DNA of 10,213 bases from Betaproteobacteria bacterium (GCA_011391185.1 JAABRB010000097.1:1-10213), one strand, 5' to 3'; counted from the first letter of the stretch, positions 1-7,401 are shown. Numbers and translations: made by a program. Notes: generated by a model not told the origin, from the letters alone.

Positions 1-2046
<2,046 letters not shown>

Positions 2047-2093
2047 GCCAAGGTGCGAGCAGTAAAGCGCGGCGTACTGCGCTGAGGTCTGCG

Positions 2094-3158
2094 ATGCCGG
2101 TGGTGCGCCGTCGATTCGCCGCTATGACCCTGGCGCTCTGCACGCTGGGTGCGGGACCGCTGGCGCTCGGCGCGGAGAGCGCGGCCATGGCGGTGCTGGC
2201 CACGCCGCTGCCCGGGGCCCCGGCGCGGCTCGACACGGGACCCTACTGCCCTGCCGATGCTTCCGCTTCGCGCCGTTCGCAGGTCGTCGTGCTGCTCGAG
2301 GACGGACGTCGCTTTCAGGTCCAGCTCAAAGCGCGATCTCTCGGGATCCAGACGATACCTCCCTGCGCGCAGACTCCGCCGGACGCGCGTCCCGATCTGT
2401 TTCCCGGAACGCGGCCGCAGCGCGGCCCCGGGGAACTGCGCGAAGTATGGCTGGTGGAACCCACCCTGCGTTATCGGCACGACATCTTCGAACGATCGGA
2501 GAACGCGGCCGCGGTTCGGGTGCTCACAGCGGCCGGCCGGACGCTTAAATATTCCGCTCCTCCCGATGCCGTCATCGAAGATCGACTTCCCAGGCTGGTG
2601 CGCGCGTGGGGCGACGACACGGTGCTCACCGTACAGTCCACGATGCAAGGCGGTGCCGCAGTCCTGCTCCTCGGCGTCGCGGGCGAGCGGTTGCAGGCGC
2701 TCGCCGCATCGGCGCCGATCGGCACGCCGCAGCGCTGGTTGAACCCGATCGGCGTCGCGGACTTCGATGGCAAAGGCGATCCGGAAATTGCCGCCGTGGT
2801 CACGCCGCACATCGGCGGCTGGCTGACGCTCTATCGACGTGAAGGCGACCGTCTGTCGATGGTGCACCGGGAGCCGGGCTTTTCCAACCACGCGATCGGC
2901 AGCGACGAGCTTCGGCTCGCGGCGATGCTCGACGCGAACCGCGACGGTGTCGTCGATCTCGCCGTGCCCGGTGCGGATCGCCGGACATTGCGCATCGTCA
3001 CGTTCGCCGGCGGGGAGTTTCGCGAGCTCCAGCGCGCAGGGCATTCCGCAGCCATCGAGACTGCGGTAATCGCCACGGATCTCGACGGCGACGGGCGCAA
3101 CGAACTCGTGTACGCGCTCGCGGACGGTACGCTCGTCGTGCTCACCGCGTCGCGCTGA
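2094..3158 (+). CDS. Secreted FG-GAP/VCBS-type repeat protein
   Basis: Predicted exported protein of 354 residues with no catalytic family that I recognise. The N-terminus has an arginine-rich n-region (VVRRRF) and a hydrophobic stretch ending near ALGAES, a likely Sec signal peptide. The C-terminal half has three Asp-rich, calcium-loop-like motifs at about residues 223-232 (DFDGKGDPEI), 280-288 (DANRDGVVD) and 329-338 (DLDGDGRNEL). Each sits in the VA-DFDGDG-E-AV context typical of FG-GAP/VCBS blades of integrin-like beta-propellers. The N-terminal 200 residues show no motif I know. Start ATG at 2094 is preceded by GAGG about 7 bp upstream. It lies 47 bp after acnA on the same strand, so it may be co-transcribed, although a link in function is not evident. 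It converges on the isochorismatase remnant, with 22 bp between the stops. A role in periplasmic or surface binding is inference only. Confidence 0.85.
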   Translation: MPVVRRRFAAMTLALCTLGAGPLALGAESAAMAVLATPLPGAPARLDTGPYCPADASASRRSQVVVLLEDGRRFQVQLKARSLGIQTIPPCAQTPPDARPDLFPGTRPQRGPGELREVWLVEPTLRYRHDIFERSENAAAVRVLTAAGRTLKYSAPPDAVIEDRLPRLVRAWGDDTVLTVQSTMQGGAAVLLLGVAGERLQALAASAPIGTPQRWLNPIGVADFDGKGDPEIAAVVTPHIGGWLTLYRREGDRLSMVHREPGFSNHAIGSDELRLAAMLDANRDGVVDLAVPGADRRTLRIVTFAGGEFRELQRAGHSAAIETAVIATDLDGDGRNELVYALADGTLVVLTASR

Positions 3159-3180
3159 AGCAACTCTGCAGGGGTTCGCC

Positions 3181-3423
3181 TCAGGCGAGTCGCTGCACTT
3201 CGACGGTCGCCAGCGCGTCGGCAAACCGGACCGCGAGCGCGGTGAGGCTGCCGCGGTGGATCTCGCTGTGCGGGACCGCAGCGCCCGTGCCGCGATCGGG
3301 CAGATCCCGCGTCGCGCATGCATCGCCCGCGACGATGGCCTTGCATCCCAGCGATACGGCATCGCGCGTCGTTGAATCGACGCACATGTGCGTCATCAGG
3401 CCGGCCACGATTTCAGTGATGGT
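3181..3423 (-). pseudogene. C-terminal remnant of an isochorismatase-family cysteine hydrolase
   Basis: About 80 codons match the C-terminal part of isochorismatase-like (cysteine hydrolase) proteins. They include the strand-plus-nucleophile motif VAGLMTHMCVDSTTRDAV (catalytic Cys codon at 3382-3384), then the family-typical IVAGDACATRDLP and a closing helix with HSEIHRGSLTAL. Family members are usually about 180-210 residues, with the nucleophilic Cys near residue 115-120 after an N-terminal Asp and a mid-domain Lys. Here homology begins around 3423, at the 3' end of slyD, and everything before it in this frame (3424-3522) is slyD read out of frame. The Asp, the Lys and the first strands of the fold are therefore absent. 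The remaining frame has no internal stop, so the loss may be recent. Short translation from ATGs at 3442-3444 or 3436-3438 inside slyD is possible, but a functional enzyme is unlikely. Confidence 0.8.
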
Positions 3424-3898
3424 GGCCGTCCGGACCATGCGCATGTCCGTGGGAGATCTCTTCGGGAGACGCAGGGCGCACCGACACGACTTTCCCGCGG
3501 AACTCGAGCGCGCGTCCGGCAAGCGGGTGATTGCCGTCCACCTTTACGGTGTCGGCACCGACTTCGGTCACGACGAAGACCACCGGATGGGAATGGTCGT
3601 CGTGATCGGCTTCGCCCTGAATCTGCATGCCAACCTTCACATTCCTGGGGAAGCGACTGCGCGGCTCCGCGCGCACCAGACTGGCGTCATGCTCGCCGAA
3701 CGCGTCGGCGGGCGCGAGGCTGACTTTCACTGACTCGCCCTCCTCCTTGCCGGCAAGCGCCTCCTCGACCCGCGGAAAAATCCCGGCGTGACCACCATGC
3801 AGGTAGATCAGCGGCTGCTTCCCGCGCTCGATGAGATCGCCGTCTGCATCGACCACTTCGTACTTCAGCTCCACGACGGAGTTCTTGATTATTTTCAT
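3413..3898 (-). CDS. slyD: SlyD-type FKBP peptidyl-prolyl cis-trans isomerase
   Basis: Cytoplasmic peptidyl-prolyl isomerase and chaperone of 161 residues. Known SlyD proteins also bind nickel and help hydrogenase or urease maturation. The FKBP half-domain opens with VVELKYEVVDADGDLIERG and contains LIYLHGGHAGIFPRVEEAL. The inserted chaperone (IF) domain follows at about residues 70-125 (DAFGEHDASLV through VFVVTEVG). The FKBP fold resumes with the family signature VDGNHPLAGRALEF. The C-terminus is a short His-rich tail, HGHAHGPDGHHH (residues 150-161), a plausible metal-binding tail much shorter than the roughly 50-residue tail of E. coli SlyD. Start ATG (3896-3898) has GAGGGA about 5 bp upstream. 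The last codons overlap the beginning of the truncated isochorismatase remnant in another frame. The gene is divergent from the BamE-like gene across 111 bp. Confidence 0.95.
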   Translation of the reverse strand: MKIIKNSVVELKYEVVDADGDLIERGKQPLIYLHGGHAGIFPRVEEALAGKEEGESVKVSLAPADAFGEHDASLVRAEPRSRFPRNVKVGMQIQGEADHDDHSHPVVFVVTEVGADTVKVDGNHPLAGRALEFRGKVVSVRPASPEEISHGHAHGPDGHHH

Positions 3899-3951
3899 GC
3901 ATTCCCTCTTCGACGATCGGAGGCCAATCGGGGGCGGATGCGCGCAGGGCC

Positions 3952-3980
3952 TTGGTCACACCCGGATAGACCGGGATAAT
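3952..3980 (+). promoter_or_regulatory. Sigma-70-type promoter for the BamE-like lipoprotein gene
   Basis: A -35-like TTGGTC (3952-3957) is followed by exactly 17 bp and a -10-like GATAAT (3975-3980, five of six consensus matches). Transcription would start near 3987 and give a leader of about 23 nt before the GTG start at 4010. The spacer contains a perfect inverted repeat, CCCGG-ATAGA-CCGGG (3961-3975), placed where a repressor could block polymerase. No regulator can be named from the sequence. Confidence 0.5.
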
Positions 3981-3981
3981 A
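3976..3981 (-). promoter_or_regulatory. Possible -10 element for slyD
   Basis: Read on the minus strand, this hexamer is TATTAT, five of six matches to the sigma-70 -10 consensus. A -35 at 16-18 bp spacing is not convincing. It overlaps the plus-strand -10 (GATAAT, 3975-3980) by five bases, so the two divergent genes may share one AT-rich melting core in otherwise GC-rich DNA. The predicted slyD leader would be about 70 nt. Confidence 0.3.
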
Positions 3982-4009
3982 ACGCCTCCTCGTATCGGGA
4001 GACGGCACG

Positions 4010-4495
4010 GTGAAACTCTGCAAGCGGATAGTCGCGGCACTCGGCATCGCCGCATGGATGGGAGGCTGCGATGTGGGCATAGAGCGACTCCGGCCGGGCG
4101 TCTCGACTGCCCAGGAAGTGCGCAGCGTCCTCGGTGAGCCGACGTACGAATGGCAGGACGCCGACGGCAGTGTCGTGTGGGAGTTCGCCGGTCCGCGCGC
4201 GGGCCTCGTCACGTACATGGTGACGATAGATGCCGACCGCGTGATGCGCGCGCTGCACCAGGTCCTTGCGGAAGAATATTTCGCGAAGATCCGCCCCGGC
4301 ATGAAGATGGCGCAGGTTCGTCGCCTGATCGGCCGGCCCGGGGAAACGATGACCTTTGCCGCGCGCAAGGAGGAAGTCTGGACCTGGCAGCATGGCGCGG
4401 TCATGCCAGGGGGCATCGACGTGTTCCACGTTCACTTCGACCTTGCGGGAGAGGTGGTGGCCACGAGTCGCTCGAAGACCGCGGAGCCGTACTGA
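4010..4495 (+). CDS. BamE/SmpA/OmlA-like lipoprotein with two BamE-type repeats
   Basis: Predicted lipoprotein of 161 residues related to the SmpA/OmlA (BamE) family, whose best-known member is a small outer-membrane lipoprotein of the beta-barrel assembly machine. A basic n-region and hydrophobic core lead to a lipobox M-G-G-C at residues 17-20, so Cys20 is the likely lipidated residue. The mature protein has two BamE-like openings: LRPGVSTAQEVRSVLGEPTYEW (from residue 27; key residues RPG, V-LGEP) and IRPGMKMAQVRRLIGRPGET (from residue 94). Each is followed by a W-x-[FW] strand, as in the BamE fold. E. coli BamE is about 113 residues with one such unit, so this is a tandem version and may not be the BAM subunit. 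Residue +2 after the Cys is Asp, an inner-membrane retention signal in enterobacteria. Start is GTG at 4010, with GGGAG about 8 bp upstream. It is divergent from slyD and convergent with hslR. Confidence 0.82.
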   Translation: MKLCKRIVAALGIAAWMGGCDVGIERLRPGVSTAQEVRSVLGEPTYEWQDADGSVVWEFAGPRAGLVTYMVTIDADRVMRALHQVLAEEYFAKIRPGMKMAQVRRLIGRPGETMTFAARKEEVWTWQHGAVMPGGIDVFHVHFDLAGEVVATSRSKTAEPY

Positions 4496-4528
4496 CGAAA
4501 TCGACCGGGCGCCGCTTCCCGATTCCTC

Positions 4529-4936
4529 CTATTCCGCGCCGGTGAGCCGGCGAAGCTGCCGCCGGTCGCGCTTGGTCGGTCGGCCTATCTCGGTGCGGCG
4601 CGGCTCGACCGCAAGCTTGCGCGCGGCGACCGCTTCGAACCGCCGTTGTCGGCTCGACGCGCTCTCCGCGTAGAGTTTTTGCGCCTCGCTCACCGGCCCG
4701 CGCCGCATCGACAGCGCGCGCACCTCGATTGCCCACTCGAGCTCACCGATGTGAATCACCAGTTCGTCGCCGGCTTGCAGATCGCGGGCGGGCTTCGTGC
4801 GTTGACCGTTCCACTGAACGCGCCCACCTTCCACGGCCTGAGCCGCAAGGCTGCGCGTCTTGAAGAAGCGGGCAGCCCAGAGCCACTTGTCGATTCGAAC
4901 TCGGGGGCTGTCGCGAATCGCGTCGGTCACGATCAA
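4529..4936 (-). CDS. hslR: S4-domain RNA-binding heat-shock protein Hsp15 (HslR)
   Basis: RNA-binding protein of 135 residues. Characterised Hsp15 binds stalled 50S subunits that still carry peptidyl-tRNA and helps recycle them after heat shock. The S4 RNA-binding domain starts at about residue 13 (VRIDKWLWAARFFKTRSLAA) and continues through GGRVQWNGQRTKPARDLQAGD to about residue 65. A basic, Arg/Lys-rich C-terminal extension follows (RRTEIGRPTKRDRRQLRRL), as in the E. coli protein. The start is uncertain: TTG at 4936 gives 12 residues before VRIDKW, and GTG at 4930 gives 10. E. coli HslR has a similarly short lead-in. The only Shine-Dalgarno-like sequence, GGAA, lies inside a 9-bp stem that ends one base before the TTG. 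The gene is downstream of the glycine-zipper gene, with 97 bp between them, and converges with the BamE-like gene. Confidence 0.93.
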   Translation of the reverse strand: MIVTDAIRDSPRVRIDKWLWAARFFKTRSLAAQAVEGGRVQWNGQRTKPARDLQAGDELVIHIGELEWAIEVRALSMRRGPVSEAQKLYAESASSRQRRFEAVAARKLAVEPRRTEIGRPTKRDRRQLRRLTGAE

Positions 4937-4937
4937 G

Positions 4938-5026
4938 AGCGTTCCGTGTGTAGAAGGTCCAAGCCGGAACGCTACCGAAGAAAGCGTTGCTACTCAAGCC
5001 CTCCCGCATCGGGGCGGGCCGCAACG
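4938..5026 (-). promoter_or_regulatory. Candidate structured leader of hslR with alternative hairpins
   Basis: In minus-strand RNA order the leader contains segment D CGTTGC (5026-5021), a GC-rich hairpin (5019-4998), segment C GCAACGCT (4990-4983), segment B AGCGTTCCG (4973-4965) and segment A CGGAACGCT (4946-4938). D pairs with C over 6 bp. C pairs with B over 6 bp (AACGCT/AGCGTT), with a UUCG in the loop. B pairs with A over a perfect 9 bp. The pairings compete, and B:A buries the GGAA ribosome-binding candidate and ends one base before the TTG start of hslR. This layout resembles attenuators, riboswitch expression platforms or RNA thermometers. The pairing is seen in the sequence; regulation is inferred. 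Confidence 0.5.
4998..5019 (-). terminator. GC-rich hairpin after the glycine-zipper gene (possible weak terminator)
   Basis: On the minus strand the 22-nt element begins GCCCGCCCCG, has a GATG-type loop region and ends GCGGGAGGGC. Its outer 4-bp stem and inner 3-4-bp stem are separated by a mismatch or bulge. It lies 15 bp after the glycine-zipper stop and is followed by TTGAGT, which is not a proper T-tract. It may act as a leaky terminator or simply as the first element of the hslR leader, and it is enclosed by the D:C pairing. Confidence 0.35.
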
Positions 5027-5033
5027 ACCCGGA

Positions 5034-5588
5034 TCACTCTCCCTGGTTCCGATGCCACCCGTACGCATTGCCCTTGGGGACGTTCTTCTTCTTGCTCATC
5101 TTGCCAGAGTCATTGTCGTAGTAGCGATGGTGATGGACTTCGCGCACCTGCCCCTGCGGCTGAGTTCCGGCCTGGGTCTGTGGCGGCGGCGTCGTTTGCG
5201 CCGGCCCACCGGTGCCCGGGTTTCCGCCTGAGCCGCTGACGCTCGATCCGATCATCGCGCCTGCGCCACCGCCGACCGCGCCGCCGACCGCGGCGCCCGC
5301 GGTGCCGCCCATGTTGTGCCCGACCACGCCGCCCGCGGCGCCGCCCAGTGCGCCGCCCACGACCGCACCGGTCTGCGCGTCACCGCTGGAAGTCATCGCG
5401 CCGCCTGTCGCGCCGCCCAGGGCACCGCCGACCGCCGCACCGGTTCGTCCGCCTACGGCCGCGCCGACGGCAGCGCCCGCGCCGCCGCCGATTGCGCCGC
5501 CCGCGCCGGTTTTCCAGTCCTGCGCCTGCGTCAGCGGGAGAAAAATGAAACTTGCTGCGATCAAACCCAACTTCGTACAGCTACGCAT
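5034..5588 (-). CDS. Secreted glycine-zipper protein
   Basis: Exported protein of 184 residues with a signal peptide (RSCTKLGLIAASFIFLPL, cleavage probably after TQA before QDW). It then has about 90 residues made almost only of Gly, Ala and Val in glycine-zipper pattern (GxxxG spacing, VGGALGGA). Such segments pack as membrane-associated helices in many small envelope proteins, often annotated as glycine-zipper 2TM. A linker rich in Pro, Gln and Thr follows (TTPPPQTQAGTQPQ). The tail is polar and basic: HHHRYYDNDSG, then KKKNVPKGNAYGWHRN. I chose the ATG at 5586-5588 because GGGGA lies about 8 bp upstream and the signal peptide starts there; the longer frame from 5624 adds 12 residues with no benefit. 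The function is unknown. Its neighbours are the MFS gene upstream (165 bp) and hslR downstream. Confidence 0.85.
   Translation of the reverse strand: MRSCTKLGLIAASFIFLPLTQAQDWKTGAGGAIGGGAGAAVGAAVGGRTGAAVGGALGGATGGAMTSSGDAQTGAVVGGALGGAAGGVVGHNMGGTAGAAVGGAVGGGAGAMIGSSVSGSGGNPGTGGPAQTTPPPQTQAGTQPQGQVREVHHHRYYDNDSGKMSKKKNVPKGNAYGWHRNQGE
5241..5444 (-). repeat. Three tandem 21-24-residue glycine-zipper repeats inside the CDS
   Basis: Within the glycine-zipper protein, residues 49-72, 73-95 and 96-116 (counted from the ATG at 5588) are three consecutive diverged copies. They begin TGAAVGGALGGATGGAM, TGAVVGGALGGAAGGVV and TAGAAVGGAVGGGAGAMI. The copies are separated by polar breaks (TSSGDAQ, GHNMGG), which suggests hairpins of paired helices. 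The DNA is correspondingly repetitive (GCCGCC-rich on the plus strand) and may be prone to slippage. Confidence 0.7.
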
Positions 5589-5679
5589 GATCCATTCCCC
5601 GATCGAGAAACACGATCCGAGCATCGTAGCCGCGGGACTATCGGGACAAGGGTCGACACGTGGTCAGGTGCCGAATAGG

Positions 5680-5730
5680 ACACGCGGAGCGTGTGCACTC
5701 TGCCCGGTTTGGTTCACTTGACCACCGGGC
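5680..5730. terminator. Two consecutive hairpins between the MFS and glycine-zipper genes
   Basis: The first is ACACGC-GGA-GCGTGT (5680-5694), a perfect 6-bp stem with a 3-nt loop. The second (5702-5730) has GCCCGG/CCGGGC as a perfect outer stem and TGGT/ACCA as an inner stem with a 2-nt bulge. On the minus strand they follow the MFS stop (5754) by 23 bp. Neither is followed by a T-tract on either strand, so intrinsic termination is doubtful. They could act as 3'-end stabilisers or Rho-dependent boundaries. The rest of this 165-bp gap (5589-5753) should hold the glycine-zipper promoter, but I see only a poor candidate (TTGTCC, 15 bp, TACGAT on the minus strand). Confidence 0.35.
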
Positions 5731-5753
5731 GTCGGGCTTTCGACGGATTTGTC

Positions 5754-6980
5754 CTAGCTAACGGGCGCCACGCGCGCCGGCACCGCCGCGCGGCTCATGC
5801 CAAGAACCGTCGGCATGGCGAACAGCATGAACACGGCAGTCACAACAAACACGAGCTGCGGAGAGCCGCGATCGATGAACCAGCCGAGCGCGACCGGCGC
5901 GAGCAGTCCGCCGAGATCCAGTCCTGAGTAGACAAATCCGTAGACCTTGCCGCGCGCCTCGACCGGTGCGATCTGCCGGACCAGGATGTCGCGCGAAGGC
6001 CCCGGCATGCCCGCGAAGAATCCGGCGATCGCCGCGGCGGCGACCAGGAGCACTCCGGGCACCAGTCCCATGCCCAGAACGAGCGCGATGGCCCCGGACA
6101 AGGCCATACCCGTCACCGCAACGGCACCATGGCGGTCCGTGCGCGACGCGATCACGCCTCCGGCCAGCGTTCCGCCGGCGCCGCCGAGCAGGAAGGCGGT
6201 GAGCACGCTGGACGCGAAGACCAGCTCGATGCTGTAGATCTGCGTGAGTGCGGCGGTCGAAAACGCCTGCCAACCCACCATCGCCATCGAGTACAGCAGG
6301 AAGAATGCGAAGCAGGTGACGACGGGCCCGGACGCCAGCACGCGGATGTCGCGCGCGAGCCCCCCTGTGCGGGCGCCCGGCTCGCGACGCGGCGCGCGCG
6401 TCCCACCCGCCAGGGCGCTCTGGGTAGCGAGCACCGCGAGGAACATCAGCCCGATCACGCCGGCGGAAATCAATGCGCCGCGCCATCCCCACGCACTTGA
6501 CATTGCGACGGCAAAGACCGGCGCCAGCGCCCATCCGATGTTCCCGGCAATGCCGTGCACGCTGAACGCATAACCCAGGCGCTGCGGCCGGACCTTGGCG
6601 TTGAGCAGCGCCAGATCGGCGGGATGAAACACGCAGTTGCCGAAGCCTGCAATGACCGCGGCGACGTATAGCCAGGCGAACGACGGCGCCACCCCGGCGA
6701 GGCCGATCCCGATCGCGGACAGCGCGAGCCCGAGCAACAGGATGCGCCGCGCGCCAAACCGGTCTACGAGGAATCCGGCCACGGTCTGCATGACTCCGGA
6801 CACGCCGAAGTACACGGCGAGCACCGAGCCCAGCGCCGCATAGCTCACGTCGAATTCGGCTCTGAGCAACGGGAAGAGCGGCGGAATGACGAGATGGTAG
6901 AAGTGCGACAGACCGTGCGCGACGCCGACGAGGCCTATGACCCGGATATCCGTCCGCAACGATCCGGAAGCGGCCGTCAT
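5754..6980 (-). CDS. Major facilitator superfamily transporter (fosmidomycin-resistance-like group)
   Basis: Inner-membrane secondary transporter of 408 residues with the hydrophobic profile of a 12-helix MFS protein. The N-terminal half has VGVAHGLSHFYHLVIPPLFP (helix 1), the MFS motif A loop GFLVDRFGARR at residues 69-79, and GFGNCVFHPADLALLN at 112-127. That His-Pro-containing segment is reminiscent of fosmidomycin-resistance-type (Fsr) members. A second motif-A-like loop (SRTDRHG) follows the middle loop, which is rich in Arg and Gly. The substrate cannot be read from the sequence; export of a small toxic or anionic compound is the family's usual role. The start ATG (6978-6980) overlaps the stop of the upstream small secreted protein as ATGA. 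No good Shine-Dalgarno lies close by, so translational coupling is likely. Confidence 0.88.
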   Translation of the reverse strand: MTAASGSLRTDIRVIGLVGVAHGLSHFYHLVIPPLFPLLRAEFDVSYAALGSVLAVYFGVSGVMQTVAGFLVDRFGARRILLLGLALSAIGIGLAGVAPSFAWLYVAAVIAGFGNCVFHPADLALLNAKVRPQRLGYAFSVHGIAGNIGWALAPVFAVAMSSAWGWRGALISAGVIGLMFLAVLATQSALAGGTRAPRREPGARTGGLARDIRVLASGPVVTCFAFFLLYSMAMVGWQAFSTAALTQIYSIELVFASSVLTAFLLGGAGGTLAGGVIASRTDRHGAVAVTGMALSGAIALVLGMGLVPGVLLVAAAAIAGFFAGMPGPSRDILVRQIAPVEARGKVYGFVYSGLDLGGLLAPVALGWFIDRGSPQLVFVVTAVFMLFAMPTVLGMSRAAVPARVAPVS

Positions 6981-7333
6981 TTGGTCGCAGCCGGTGAATC
7001 TCCCCCTTTCGGCGCACCCGCCTTGGTGGCATTCTTGCGCTCAATCTCGGCCTGGCAGAAGGGCAGCACGATCTGCGACGTGGCGTTGGGCGGCGCGGTG
7101 TACGCCTCCTGCACGACGCGAATCACCAGCTCGCGTTCCTCCCGGGTGATGTTCCGGTAGTTCTGGTGATCGAGCGAGTGCTGCAGGACATTGGGAAACG
7201 ACCAGCCTGCTCGCGCCAGGCGGATGGCGGTCTGGCGGGTCCCGATCAGGTAGCCGCATTCCAGTTCGGCAATGGCGATCGACGGCACTGCGAGAAACAT
7301 GGCGAGCGCGAGAATTCGAGCAGGAGAGGACAT
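6977..7333 (-). CDS. Small secreted protein of unknown function
   Basis: Protein of 118 residues that I do not recognise. Residues 1-22 look like a Sec signal peptide (ILALAMFLAVPSIAIA, cleavage before ELECG). The mature part of about 96 residues has exactly two cysteines, Cys26 (ELECGYL) and Cys93 (LPFCQAE), which could form a periplasmic disulfide. Between them are amphipathic helical segments (TAIRLARAGWS, NITREERELVIRVVQEAY). The last 20 residues are low-complexity Lys/Ala/Gly/Pro. Its stop overlaps the start of the MFS gene by 4 bp, so the two are probably translated together and may work together, for example as a periplasmic partner of the transporter; this is inference. Start ATG at 7331-7333 has a weak GGA about 6 bp upstream. 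A good -10 hexamer lies 33 bp before it. Confidence 0.8.
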   Translation of the reverse strand: MSSPARILALAMFLAVPSIAIAELECGYLIGTRQTAIRLARAGWSFPNVLQHSLDHQNYRNITREERELVIRVVQEAYTAPPNATSQIVLPFCQAEIERKNATKAGAPKGGDSPAATK

Positions 7334-7365
7334 GATTCCGGGGGGGAATTGGGAAAGACTCGCGG

Positions 7366-7371
7366 ATTATA
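7366..7371 (-). promoter_or_regulatory. -10 element for the secreted protein/MFS pair
   Basis: Read on the minus strand this is a perfect TATAAT, in GC-rich surroundings, 32 bp before the ATG at 7333. At 17-bp spacing the -35 position reads ACGGCA (three of six matches), so the -35 is weak and an activator may be needed. The promoter would separate the 5754-7333 unit from the TRAP operon upstream. Confidence 0.45.
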
Positions 7372-7401
7372 ACTGTGCGCCCGCTCGCTGCCGTCGCAAC
7401 G

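Noticed and set aside
2059..2080. Inverted repeat GCAGTA/TACTGC after acnA as a terminator
   Set aside because: Only 6 bp with a 10-nt loop, AT/GC mixed, and no T-tract follows.
3176..3188. TCGCC-TCA-GGCGA hairpin between convergent stops as a bidirectional terminator
   Set aside because: The stem is only 5 bp, the loop is the remnant's stop codon, and neither side has a T-tract; too weak to call.
3424..3522. N-terminal extension of the isochorismatase frame from the ATG at 3522
   Set aside because: These codons are slyD read in another frame and do not resemble the family's N-terminus, so I do not count them as part of the hydrolase.
5212..5721. Pro/Ala-rich plus-strand frame that looks like a PAP-repeat protein
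   Set aside because: It is the mirror of the GCC/GGC codons of the glycine-zipper gene; it has no ribosome-binding site or signal peptide.
5758..7044. 428-codon minus-strand frame overlapping the MFS gene
   Set aside because: Arg-rich out-of-frame translation of the same strand; the MFS frame has the proper hydrophobic segments and motif A.
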